This document shows, piece by piece, positions 1 to 7,139 of a DNA stretch of 21,058 nucleotides. The DNA is from Peptoniphilaceae bacterium (lineage in GTDB: Bacteria; Bacillota; Clostridia; Tissierellales; Peptoniphilaceae). The stretch spans positions 1-21,058 of the forward strand of contig CABJAE010000019.1 in assembly GCA_902363535.1 (NCBI GenBank), read 5' to 3'. Below the pieces are notes generated by a model. It made no database searches. It was not told where the DNA came from and saw only the letters and a program-made list of their open reading frames with translations. A program made the translations under genes and the position numbers. The stretch's first letter is position 1. Each line of letters starts with the position of its first letter.

Positions 1-67
1 AACTTTCATCATTTCCGAACCAAACTGCTTTTCGTCTGTTCAAAAGACCGGTGATGAATGGCTTTTA

Positions 68-104
68 GGAAAACAAAAAGGAGCCTAGTTTTCACTAGAC
101 TCCC
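68..104 (-). terminator. Rho-independent terminator of the acdB-etfBA unit
   Basis: Arms at 80-88 and 95-103 pair as GGAG/CTCC and CTAG/CTAG with one mismatch, around a six-base loop. Read on the minus strand, the hairpin is followed by a T-rich run (positions 79 down to 71, interrupted by one G). It lies about 35 bases past the etfA stop codon. No gene can be supported between here and the window start. Confidence 0.8.
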
Positions 105-139
105 CAATGGTTGACATAGAACCTTTTTTCAATGGGCGA

Positions 140-1144
140 TTACAGTTGTTCGCTCAGTTCTCTTTCTTTTTTCAGAAGTTCTTCCAGCTTCGGTACGATG
201 GCGTTTAAGTCGCCGACGACGCCGAGGTCGGCTACGTCGAAGATCGGTGCGCCTTCGTCTTTATTTACGGCGATGATCAGGTCGGATTCTTCCATACCTG
301 CCAAGTGTTGGATAGCGCCGGAAATACCTAATGCCAGGTACAATTCGGGACGTACGGTCTTACCGGTTTGTCCGACTTGTTGGGATTTTTCGATCCAGCC
401 GGAGTCGACAGCGGCTCTGGAGGAAGAAATTTCAGCACCCAGTTCGTGTGCCAGGCCGTCTAAGGCGTCGAAGCCTTCGGGACCGCCTAAGCCGCGACCG
501 CCGGATACGAGGACGTTGGCTTCGGTGATGTCTTTTTTCTTGTTTTCGATTTTCAGGACTTCTTTTAAGCGAACGATGGGTTCGGCGTGGCTGAATTCGA
601 ATTTGTCTTCGATGATTTCGCCGTCGTCGGTGACGGATTCAACGCTGGGCATAACGCCGGGGCGTACGGTCGCCATTTGGGGACGGAAGTCTTCACAGAC
701 GATGGTCGCCATTAAGTTGCCGCCGAATGCGGGACGGGTCATGCGAAGCAATTTGCTTTCCGGGTCGATTTCCAGTTTCGTACAGTCGGCGGTTAAACCG
801 GTGTGTACGCGGGCAGCCAAGTTCGGTGCCAGGTCGCGGCCGATGGAGGTTGCGCCGAAGAGGACGATTTCGGGTTCATATTTTTCGATGATTCCGTAAA
901 CCATGTCGGCATAGTCTTCGCTTAAATATTCCTTTAAACGGGGATCTTCGACGACGATGGCTTTGTCTGCGCCGTGGCGGAAGAGGATTTCAGCTTCGCT
1001 CTTGACGTTTTCGCCGATGAGCATCCCGACAACTTTTTGGCCTAAATCGTCGGCCAATTCGCGGGCTTTGCCGAGAAGTTCGATACCGACTTTTTCAAGT
1101 TTGTTGTCTCTTTGTTCGATAAATACGTATATATCTTTACTCAT
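140..1144 (-). CDS. etfA: Electron transfer flavoprotein, alpha subunit (EtfA)
   Basis: 334 aa, the usual length for EtfA without an added ferredoxin domain. With EtfB it forms the flavoprotein that passes electrons between NADH, ferredoxin and the acyl-CoA dehydrogenase encoded just upstream; it is cytoplasmic. The N-terminal domain (about 1-200) contains RPAFGGN (137-143) and PQMATVRPGVM (155-165). The C-terminal FAD domain shows SGGRGLGGPE (214-223), SRAAVDSGW (242-250), QVGQTGKTV (257-265), GISGAIQH (273-280) and NKDEGAPIFD (294-303), the conserved FAD contacts of the family. The start is supported by GGGGGAG upstream of the ATG. It is the last gene of acdB-etfB-etfA, 13 bases after etfB, and is followed by a terminator. 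Nothing looks broken. The general function is near certain; the bifurcating type is inferred mainly from EtfB. Confidence 0.96.
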   Translation of the reverse strand: MSKDIYVFIEQRDNKLEKVGIELLGKARELADDLGQKVVGMLIGENVKSEAEILFRHGADKAIVVEDPRLKEYLSEDYADMVYGIIEKYEPEIVLFGATSIGRDLAPNLAARVHTGLTADCTKLEIDPESKLLRMTRPAFGGNLMATIVCEDFRPQMATVRPGVMPSVESVTDDGEIIEDKFEFSHAEPIVRLKEVLKIENKKKDITEANVLVSGGRGLGGPEGFDALDGLAHELGAEISSSRAAVDSGWIEKSQQVGQTGKTVRPELYLALGISGAIQHLAGMEESDLIIAVNKDEGAPIFDVADLGVVGDLNAIVPKLEELLKKERELSEQL

Positions 1145-1157
1145 GTTGTTCTCCCCC

Positions 1158-1952
1158 TTAAATGATGTATTTTTCTTTAAGTTTCGCGAGAATAGCTTGT
1201 GCGGCTTCGTCGGCGGTTAAGTCTGTAAGCAATACGCCTGCGGCCTTTCCTTGTTTCGGGAAGGATTGTTTAACGCGGGTCGGAGAACCTTTCAGACCGA
1301 TGTTGGACAGGTCGAGTTTGTCTTCGATGTCTTTTAAACCCCAAACGGTGATGGGTTTTTCTTGCGCTTCGTAGATGCCGCGAATGGTCATGTAACGGGG
1401 TTGAGCACATTCAGCCAAGGTGGTGATCAATAAGGGCATGTCAGCTTCGAGGATGTGGTAGCGATCTTCGAATTGGCGTTTAACAATGACTTTGCCGTCT
1501 TCGACTTTTACATCTTCCGCATAGGAAATGGCGGGGATGTTCAGGTGTCTTGCGATTTGGGGACCGACTTGTGCCGTGTCGCCGTCGATGGCTTGACGAC
1601 CTGCGATGACTAAATCGTAGTCGATGTGTTCGATGGCGGCGGTAATGGTGCAGGATGTAGCCCAGGTGTCGGCGCCGCCGAATGCGCGGTCACTGACTAA
1701 GATGGCTTCGTCTGCGCCCATGGCCAGGGCTTCGCGAAGAGCATATTCAGCTTGGTTCGGACCCATGGAAAGTGCGTAAACTTTGACGTTTTCAGGATCT
1801 TGGTCCTTAATGCGAAGAGCAACTTCCAAACCGGATAAGTCGTCCGGGTTGATGATGCTGGGGACGCCTTCACGGATCAAGGTGTTGGTCTTGGGATCCA
1901 GACGTACTTCCGTTGTGTCAGGTACTTGTTTAATACATACCACTATATTCAT
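1158..1952 (-). CDS. etfB: Electron transfer flavoprotein, beta subunit (EtfB), bifurcating type
   Basis: 264 aa, typical EtfB length. The N-terminus MNIVVCIKQVPDT and the block GRQAIDGDTAQVGP (118-131) are characteristic. In non-bifurcating ETFs of mitochondria this block reads AIDDDxNQTGQ and the site binds AMP; the GDTAQVGP form is the one seen in bifurcating ETFs of fermentative anaerobes such as Acidaminococcus, where a second FAD is held. I therefore infer that this EtfAB uses NADH to reduce both enoyl-CoA and ferredoxin. The start is set by AGGAGG seven bases before the ATG. It lies 19 bases after acdB and 13 before etfA, so the three genes form one transcription unit. The ETF identity is certain; the bifurcation claim rests on the motif and context. 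Confidence 0.95.
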   Translation of the reverse strand: MNIVVCIKQVPDTTEVRLDPKTNTLIREGVPSIINPDDLSGLEVALRIKDQDPENVKVYALSMGPNQAEYALREALAMGADEAILVSDRAFGGADTWATSCTITAAIEHIDYDLVIAGRQAIDGDTAQVGPQIARHLNIPAISYAEDVKVEDGKVIVKRQFEDRYHILEADMPLLITTLAECAQPRYMTIRGIYEAQEKPITVWGLKDIEDKLDLSNIGLKGSPTRVKQSFPKQGKAAGVLLTDLTADEAAQAILAKLKEKYII

Positions 1953-1971
1953 GATAACCTCCTGTATGCTC

Positions 1972-3111
1972 TTATTTCAAAAGTTGGCTGCCGATAACGA
2001 GGAGTTGAACTTCGCTGGTTCCTTCGTAAATCGACGTAATCCGTGCGTCTCTGTAAAGACGTTCGATCTTGTAGTCTTTGATGTAGCCGTAACCGCCGTG
2101 TACTTGAAGGGCATCGTAGACGATTTCGTTGCAGGTTTCGGAGCAGAAGTATTTTGCCATGGAGCAAATCTTCGATGCGTCTTCGCCGCGGTCTTTTGCT
2201 GCAGCTGCTTCGTAAACGAGAAGTTTGGCTGCTTCTAATTTCGCGGCCATTCTTGCGATCTTGAAGCTGATGCCTTGGAATTTCGCAATGGGTTGACCGA
2301 ATTGAACACGTTCTTTGGCGAATTTAACGGCTTCGTCCAAAGCGGCTTGTGCGACACCGATGGCTTGAGCAGCGATACCGATACGGCCGACGTCCAAGGT
2401 CTTCATGGCGTTGGTGAAGCCTTTGCCTTCTCGACCCAACATGTTTTCTTTGGGTACGCGGACGTTTTCAAGGACGATGTCCGAGGTGGGGCAACCGATG
2501 ATACCCATTTTTTCTTCGGGTTTACCGAAGGACACGCCTTCGCTCTTTAAGTCGACGATAAATGCGGTGATGCCGGCACTGCCTTTGGCCTTCATGTCGG
2601 TCTTGGCATAGATAATGCTGTAATCGGCAATGGGTGCGCCGGTAATAAAGGTCTTACGGCCGTTGATAACCCATTCGTCTCCGTCCAATACGGCGGTGGT
2701 CTTGGTGCCGCCGGCATCGGAGCCTGCGCCCGGTTCGGTCAAGCCGAAGCAGAACATAAGCTCGCCCGTGGCGATTTTGCTTAAGTACTTTTCTTTTTGT
2801 TCAGGCGTACCGCTTAATTGAATCGGCGCACCGCAAAGGGAGTTGGGGCTCGATACGAATACGGAAGCAACTGCGCTCTTCTTTGCGATTTCTTCCATAA
2901 CGGTAACATATGCTACGTGGTCGCCGCCGGCGCCGCCTAATTCTCTGGGGACTTTAATGCCGAAGAATCCGGCTTCGCCCATTTTGCGGACGACGTCCAT
3001 GTCTAAACAGCCGGTTTCTTCAGCTGCATCCAAGACATCATCGGTCAATTCTTGTTCAGCAAATTTAATTGCCAAATCGCGAATGAGTTTGTGCTCTTGC
3101 GTAAATTCCAT
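1972..3111 (-). CDS. acdB: Acyl-CoA dehydrogenase / enoyl-CoA reductase (AcdB-like)
   Basis: 379 aa, standard for a short-chain acyl-CoA dehydrogenase. The flavin-proximal signature CFGLTEPGAGSDAGG (about 121-135) and the FITG turn (about 155-158) lie in the middle domain. IYEGTSEVQ near the C-terminus places the catalytic base at Glu363, matching Glu367/376 of butyryl- and medium-chain enzymes. RVQFGQPIAKFQ and QVHGGYGY are also typical. In the neighbouring pathway it would run in the reducing direction, converting an enoyl-CoA (isocaprenoyl-CoA if leucine is the substrate) to the saturated acyl-CoA with electrons from EtfAB. The start is set by AGGAGG seven bases before the ATG. It is the first gene of its own unit, with a promoter and an operator-like palindrome 160-200 bases upstream. 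Butyryl-CoA dehydrogenase is the main alternative, but no butyrate genes are nearby. Confidence 0.93.
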   Translation of the reverse strand: MEFTQEHKLIRDLAIKFAEQELTDDVLDAAEETGCLDMDVVRKMGEAGFFGIKVPRELGGAGGDHVAYVTVMEEIAKKSAVASVFVSSPNSLCGAPIQLSGTPEQKEKYLSKIATGELMFCFGLTEPGAGSDAGGTKTTAVLDGDEWVINGRKTFITGAPIADYSIIYAKTDMKAKGSAGITAFIVDLKSEGVSFGKPEEKMGIIGCPTSDIVLENVRVPKENMLGREGKGFTNAMKTLDVGRIGIAAQAIGVAQAALDEAVKFAKERVQFGQPIAKFQGISFKIARMAAKLEAAKLLVYEAAAAKDRGEDASKICSMAKYFCSETCNEIVYDALQVHGGYGYIKDYKIERLYRDARITSIYEGTSEVQLLVIGSQLLK

Positions 3112-3134
3112 GTTTTCCTCCTAATTGTTCTGCA

Positions 3135-3151
3135 CTGTACTTCATGTACAG
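3135..3151. promoter_or_regulatory. Small inverted repeat just upstream of the acdB ribosome binding site
   Basis: CTGTAC-TTCAT-GTACAG is a perfect 6-bp repeat around a 5-base loop, lying about 14 bases upstream of the Shine-Dalgarno sequence in the untranslated leader. It could be a leader hairpin or a second protein-binding site. The role is unknown. Confidence 0.4.
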
Positions 3152-3273
3152 CCTGCGTTTGTCGAAGTGGCAGTGACGTTTTCCCGGCGTAAATATGTTT
3201 CGTTCTCTACCGTAAAACGTGTCTTTTGCCAACTTAATAAGATTTGGTCACAGGGAAGGAAATGAAAACCTTC

Positions 3274-3291
3274 TTGTATACCAGTATACAA
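3274..3291. promoter_or_regulatory. Operator-like palindrome at the acdB promoter
   Basis: TTGTATAC-CA-GTATACAA is a perfect 8-bp inverted repeat with a 2-bp spacer. It covers the predicted -10 of the acdB promoter. Near-copies occur at 12365-12382 (gntR promoter) and 12654-12671 (ligase promoter). This is the best match of the three and is probably the consensus site of the GntR/FCD regulator at 11680-12351. The match is seen directly; the binding is inferred. Confidence 0.7.
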
Positions 3292-3311
3292 CATCTGCAG
3301 AAACATCACAA
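3283..3311 (-). promoter_or_regulatory. Predicted sigma-A promoter of acdB-etfB-etfA
   Basis: On the minus strand TTGTGA (3306-3311) and TATACT (3283-3288) are separated by 17 bases. The -35 overlaps the T-tract of the upstream terminator and the -10 lies inside the palindrome 3274-3291, so a bound repressor would block it. The leader to the acdB start would be about 165 bases. Confidence 0.55.
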
Positions 3312-3374
3312 GAAAAAAAAGCAAATTTCCAGGCTTCGTTTCCGAAGCCCGGATTTGCTTTTTTCAGATGTTTC
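3300..3374 (-). terminator. Strong terminator after the aminotransferase gene
   Basis: On the minus strand GCAAAT-CC-GGGCTTCG pairs with CGAAGCC-T-GG and ATTTGC around a GAAA tetraloop, with a two-base bulge, followed by eight T. The core is 3313-3364. Flanking GATGTTTC and GAAACATC (3367-3374 and 3300-3307) extend the symmetry further. A-runs on one side and T-runs on the other make it possibly bidirectional. It separates the gntR-had unit from acdB-etfBA. Confidence 0.88.
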
Positions 3375-3389
3375 GTCTACACCATGGTT

Positions 3390-4577
3390 TTAGCGATAAT
3401 ACTTGTCCATCATTTCCTTGAAGATGGGCAGGGATTTTTCGCAGGTCTCGGTATCGACGCAGTAGCTCAAGCGCATGAAGGCCTTGGAGCCGAAGCCGGT
3501 GCCGGGAACGACGAGCATATCGTATTCTTTTGCGCGATCGGAGAAGGTTTCGCTGTCTCCGTCCGGGGATTTAATGAACAGGTAGAAAGCACCTGCCGGT
3601 TTTGCTACGACATAGCCCATTTCGGTTAAGCCGTCGAATAAGAGGTCTCTGTTTTTCTTATAAACTTCAACATCGGGTTCGACGTCGACGCAGCGTTCGA
3701 TGACTTTTTGCATTAAGGTCGGTGCACAGACGTAGCCCAATGCACGGCCTGCGCCGCCGATGGCGGGCATAAGGTCTTTGTCTTCAGCTTTTCCGGGAAC
3801 GAGGATGTAGCCGATCCGTTCGCCCGGTAAGGAGAGGGATTTCGACCAGCTGTAGCATACGACGGTGTTGTCGTAAATGCTGGGTACCCAAGCGACTTCT
3901 GCGTCGTCGACGAGGACGAGTTCGCGGTAGGGTTCGTCACTTAAGATATAGATCGGGCGGCCGTTTTCCTTGCTCTTCTTTTCGAGCATGGCTGCCAATT
4001 CTTCCAAATCTTTCTTAGCGTAGATAACGCCTGCCGGGTTGTTCGGCGTGTTGATTAAGACGGCACGGGTGTTTTTCGTAATGGCCTTTTCGACGTCTTC
4101 AGCGTGAAGTTGCATGTCATCGCGCGGATCGACGAGTACCATTTTTCCGCCTTGGGATTCGATGAAGACGGTGTATTCGGGGAAGAAGGGAGCAAGAACG
4201 ACGACTTCATCGCTGGGTTCTTCGATTAATGCTGCCAATGCGATGTTTAAGGATGCAGCGGCGCCGCAGGTCATGTAAAGATTGTCTGCGCCGTAGTCGG
4301 TGCCGTAGCGTTTGTTCAGGTTGTCGGCGATGGCTTTTCTCGTGGATTCCATCCCGTTACCTGCGGAGTAGCTGTGAACGGCTTGGGGCGTTTCGTTTTG
4401 GATGATGTCCAAAATTGCTTCTTTAACTTCCTTGGGTGCGGGAACGCTGGGGTTGCCGATGGAGAAGTTCAATACATTTTCCGGACCGACGACTTTTGCG
4501 CGTTCTGCGCCGAAGCCGGCCAATTCACGGATAACGGATTTTTGTTTACCCAAAGAGGTCATCTTTTTGTTTGCCAT
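3390..4577 (-). CDS. PLP-dependent class I/II aminotransferase
   Basis: 395 aa, full length for fold type I aminotransferases. SWSKSLSLPGERIGY (243-257) carries the Schiff-base lysine Lys246. NTPNNPAG (176-183) with Asn180, SDEPYRELV with Asp214 and Tyr217, and FMRLSYC with Arg369 (carboxylate binding) complete the active site. It would remove the amino group of the substrate amino acid to give the 2-oxoacid for the adjacent hydroxyacid dehydrogenase, probably with 2-oxoglutarate as acceptor. The family resembles aspartate/aromatic/branched-chain aminotransferases, and substrate choice cannot be read from sequence. Context (a BrnQ transporter and had genes) favours a branched-chain or aromatic amino acid. 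The start follows AAAAGGAG. It is the last gene before a strong terminator, 44 bases after brnQ. Confidence 0.9.
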   Translation of the reverse strand: MANKKMTSLGKQKSVIRELAGFGAERAKVVGPENVLNFSIGNPSVPAPKEVKEAILDIIQNETPQAVHSYSAGNGMESTRKAIADNLNKRYGTDYGADNLYMTCGAAASLNIALAALIEEPSDEVVVLAPFFPEYTVFIESQGGKMVLVDPRDDMQLHAEDVEKAITKNTRAVLINTPNNPAGVIYAKKDLEELAAMLEKKSKENGRPIYILSDEPYRELVLVDDAEVAWVPSIYDNTVVCYSWSKSLSLPGERIGYILVPGKAEDKDLMPAIGGAGRALGYVCAPTLMQKVIERCVDVEPDVEVYKKNRDLLFDGLTEMGYVVAKPAGAFYLFIKSPDGDSETFSDRAKEYDMLVVPGTGFGSKAFMRLSYCVDTETCEKSLPIFKEMMDKYYR

Positions 4578-4621
4578 AGAATAGCTCCTTTTCGTTTTTT
4601 TAAATAATGGGAACGGTGGAT

Positions 4622-5992
4622 TTAAGCGTTTTCAAGCGCTTTGCGTTTTTCTTCGCGGATGGCTTGTTCGCGGTAGGTGTCTTCACGGGTACCGCCGAAG
4701 CCGGTCATCTTTCCGAGAATGCCGCCGATTACCGCACAGATAATGGCCGGTACGAGCCATTCGAAGGCGAAGTTTGCCAGCGGGAAGGTGTTGATTTTTT
4801 CAACGAGGCCACCCATGGCATTGCCGCCTTGCATTTTCGAGAACAGGTTGATGGCTTCGATGACGCCGACCGCGCCTGCACCGATGACGCCGCCGATGAA
4901 GACGCCGTTGTATTTGATTTGGAAATCAAAGATCGATGCGAGGATCAGGAAGATAACGATGGGGAAGACAGCCGTGAGTACGGGAACGGCGACGTTGATG
5001 ATTCCTTCGACACCGATTAAGGAGATGGCGAAAGCGATCAAGGTTGCGACGATAACAATGTGTTTGTATTGCAATTTGCCGTCGGTAACGTCATTGAAGA
5101 AGTTCCCGCAGGTGGAGGTCAAACCGGTGGAGGTAGTGAGGCAGGCCAGTGCAACACCTAAACCTAAGAGGAATTTACCTACGCCGCCCAACAAGGTTTC
5201 GACGGTGCCCAGCAAGATGGCGGTACGGTCCATATCCGGTGTGAACATGGAGCTGACGGTACTACCTACATAGGTGAGGGAGCCGTAAACGAGGGCCAAG
5301 CAGATAAAGGCGATGATACCGATTTGGATGCTCGCTTTGACTTGGGTCTTGTCGTCGGTGTAGCCGCGGCGGATCAAGTCGGTTAAGACGATCCCACTCA
5401 TGAGGGATGCGCCAAGGGCGTCCATGGTTTGGTAACCTTCTTTAAAACTCATTTTAAAGAGTTCGGGGGTGTCGGTCGTAATGGCTGCTGCCGGCGGATT
5501 GGCGATGGCCACGGCGGTAATAACCGCGAGGATGATCAACAATGCCGGTGTGAGGAATTGGCCGATGTAGTCCAATACCTTGCCGGGGTTAAGAACCAAA
5601 TACAGGGTCAATCCGAAGAACACGATGGATGTTACAAACGGGGGGACGCTGGGAAGGTTCGGTGCGATAAACATTTCGTGGGTCGTGGCACCGGTTCTGG
5701 GAACGGCGAAGAACGGCCCGATGATTAAGATACAAATGGCCGAAATAACAGCCGAGAATTTCCAGCCGACGCGCTTTCCGAGGTCGATGGCACGTCCGCC
5801 TAAACGGGCGGTAACGATAACGCCGAGAACGGGAAGAACCGGGTCGGAAAGAAGGAAGCCGACTGCAGCGGTAAACCAACGGTCACCGGCCATTACACCC
5901 AGGTACGGCGGGAAGATCATATTGCCTGCGCCGAAGAAGATGGCGAATAGGGCAAAACCACAGACGATTATGTCTTTTCTTTTAATTTCCAT
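4622..5992 (-). CDS. brnQ: Branched-chain amino acid:cation symporter (BrnQ/LIVCS family)
   Basis: 456 aa, a highly hydrophobic membrane protein with about 12 predicted transmembrane segments, as in BrnQ. The N-terminal FAIFFGAGNMIFPPYLG motif is a hallmark of the family. Known members import leucine, isoleucine and valine with Na+ or H+. The C-terminus is a short charged cytoplasmic tail. A GTG two codons upstream (at 5998) is possible, but it overlaps the end of the AAGGAG ribosome site; that site lies five bases before the ATG at 5992, so I use 5992. It sits between the hydroxyacid dehydrogenase and the aminotransferase in the same direction, with gaps of about 45 bases. This makes it a likely source of substrate for the pathway and the best hint that the substrate is branched-chain. 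Confidence 0.93.
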   Translation of the reverse strand: MEIKRKDIIVCGFALFAIFFGAGNMIFPPYLGVMAGDRWFTAAVGFLLSDPVLPVLGVIVTARLGGRAIDLGKRVGWKFSAVISAICILIIGPFFAVPRTGATTHEMFIAPNLPSVPPFVTSIVFFGLTLYLVLNPGKVLDYIGQFLTPALLIILAVITAVAIANPPAAAITTDTPELFKMSFKEGYQTMDALGASLMSGIVLTDLIRRGYTDDKTQVKASIQIGIIAFICLALVYGSLTYVGSTVSSMFTPDMDRTAILLGTVETLLGGVGKFLLGLGVALACLTTSTGLTSTCGNFFNDVTDGKLQYKHIVIVATLIAFAISLIGVEGIINVAVPVLTAVFPIVIFLILASIFDFQIKYNGVFIGGVIGAGAVGVIEAINLFSKMQGGNAMGGLVEKINTFPLANFAFEWLVPAIICAVIGGILGKMTGFGGTREDTYREQAIREEKRKALENA

Positions 5993-6003
5993 AAGCACTC
6001 CTT

Positions 6004-6017
6004 AGCCCTTTCGGGCT
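6004..6017 (-). promoter_or_regulatory. GAAA-tetraloop hairpin abutting the brnQ ribosome binding site
   Basis: On the minus strand AGCCC-GAAA-GGGCT is immediately followed by AAGGAG. There is no T-tract, so it is not a terminator. It may shield the upstream mRNA end or tune translation of brnQ. The structure is seen; the function is inferred. Confidence 0.45.
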
Positions 6018-6040
6018 TCTGTGTTTATAGCCTGATCGAA

Positions 6041-7030
6041 TTACAGGCCGTTTACGATGTTAATGGGCTTTTCGCCTTTTTCGATTCTTGCCATGTTTTC
6101 GTAGGACCATTGGCTCATACGCATGAAAGAATCGTCCGTGGTACCGGCAATGTGGGGCGTAATAGAGAAACGTGCCAAGCCGGTTTCGTTTAAGTGGAAC
6201 AAGGGATCGTCAGCGGTCGGCGGTTCCGGAGCGATAACGTCCATGGCAACGTAGATCTTGCCTGCGTTTAATGCTTCGGCTACATCGGCGTTGTTCATTA
6301 AGTCGCCGCGTGCAACGTTAACGATGATGGCGTCTTGTTTCATCTTGGCGATGGCTTCTTTGTTGATCATGCCGCGGGTGGAATCCAGTACGGGTACGTG
6401 GTAGGAAATGATGTCGCATTTTTCATAGATTTCGTCGAGGCTCAGGTATTCAACGCCGTATTCCTTTTCGAAATCTTCTTGACGGAAGACGTCGTAGTAG
6501 TACATCTTGCAGCCGAAGGGTTGTAATAATTTTACTGCTTCGTGGCCGATGGCACCGAGGCCGATAAGACCGACGACGCGGGAACCCATTTCGACTTGTC
6601 CCTTTTCTGTGTATTCTTTGTAGCTTTCTTTAAAGCCTTCTGCACCTTTTAATTTGATCTTCATGTCTGCTTCGGGCATTCTGCGAAGGCTGGTCAGCAT
6701 ATGGGTAACGGCGAGCTCGGCGACGGGGCGAGCGTTGACGCCGCGGTTGTTACATACATAGATGCCTTTGGCTTTGGCAGCTTCCAAGTCGATCTTGTCG
6801 AAGCCGACGCCTAAGGATTGGATTAATTTGACGTTTTCCAATTTGTCGATGACTTCTTTTCTGAAGAAGTCGACGGGACCGCAGTGGATGACGTCTGCGT
6901 CTTTGCATTGTTCTGCTAATTCTTCGTCGGAGCAGGGAAAGTTAATGTACTTGTAGTCCCAGTCTGCCGGTCTTTCCACGCCGAATTTTTCAACGTAGTT
7001 CTTGTTACAGGTACTTCTGATTTTTAACAT
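6041..7030 (-). CDS. ldhA: D-2-hydroxyacid dehydrogenase (LdhA-like)
   Basis: 329 aa, typical length for the D-isomer-specific 2-hydroxyacid dehydrogenases. The nucleotide-binding loop is GLIGLGAIGHEA (154-165). Asp180 (YYYDVF) at the end of the second strand of the fold favours NAD over NADP. Catalytic Arg241 (NVARGD), Glu269 (APEP) and His293 (TPHIAG) are all present. It would reduce the 2-oxoacid from the aminotransferase to the (R)-2-hydroxyacid needed by HadA and HadBC, as LdhA does with 2-oxoisocaproate in Clostridioides difficile. The exact substrate is not readable from sequence, and phosphoglycerate dehydrogenase-like activity is a less likely alternative. The start follows AAAGGAGG. 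A 109-base gap with a large hairpin separates it from hadC. Confidence 0.9.
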   Translation of the reverse strand: MLKIRSTCNKNYVEKFGVERPADWDYKYINFPCSDEELAEQCKDADVIHCGPVDFFRKEVIDKLENVKLIQSLGVGFDKIDLEAAKAKGIYVCNNRGVNARPVAELAVTHMLTSLRRMPEADMKIKLKGAEGFKESYKEYTEKGQVEMGSRVVGLIGLGAIGHEAVKLLQPFGCKMYYYDVFRQEDFEKEYGVEYLSLDEIYEKCDIISYHVPVLDSTRGMINKEAIAKMKQDAIIVNVARGDLMNNADVAEALNAGKIYVAMDVIAPEPPTADDPLFHLNETGLARFSITPHIAGTTDDSFMRMSQWSYENMARIEKGEKPINIVNGL

Positions 7031-7070
7031 TGTTTCCTCCTTTAGTAGATGATGAAATAGTTTTCCTGCC

Positions 7071-7106
7071 GTTCAGCCGAAACCCCCGCTTCGGGGGTGG
7101 CTGAAC
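7071..7106. repeat. Large intercistronic hairpin between hadC and ldhA
   Basis: GTTCAGCC and GGCTGAAC (7071-7078, 7099-7106) enclose ACCCCCG-CTT-CGGGGGT (82-88 and 92-98 of the 7000s), giving 15 bp with a three-base bulge. Neither side has a T-tract, so it does not look like a terminator. It may mark an mRNA processing or stabilising site, or be a copy of a dispersed palindromic repeat. Confidence 0.6.
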
Positions 7107-7120
7107 AAAATTTATATACA

Positions 7121-7138
7121 CGGGACACCGGTATACAG
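7121..7138. promoter_or_regulatory. Possible weak operator half-site upstream of ldhA
   Basis: The plus-strand half GTATACAG (7131-7138) matches 7 of 8 bases of the GntR operator half, but the partner half at 7121-7128 matches only 4 of 8. On the minus strand an AT-rich TATATAAAT follows, which could be a -10. This is weak evidence for internal control of ldhA. Confidence 0.2.
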
Positions 7139-7139
7139 C

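Noticed and set aside
1..88. Short open plus-strand frames entering from the window start
   Set aside because: They are under 30 codons, in several frames, with no recognisable motif; one runs into the terminator. No gene can be supported.
132..899. Long plus-strand open frame antisense to etfA (and similar antisense frames over acdB, yjjI, the ligase and others)
   Set aside because: These are antisense shadows of well-identified genes and show serine/arginine/proline-rich sequence without domains.
3142..3324. 60-codon minus-strand frame upstream of acdB
   Set aside because: It covers the terminator, promoter and operator and starts within the A/T runs of the terminator; the intergenic signals explain this stretch better.
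7071..7106. Reading the hadC-ldhA hairpin as a terminator
   Set aside because: No T-tract follows on either strand, and the genes on both sides belong to the same pathway and direction.
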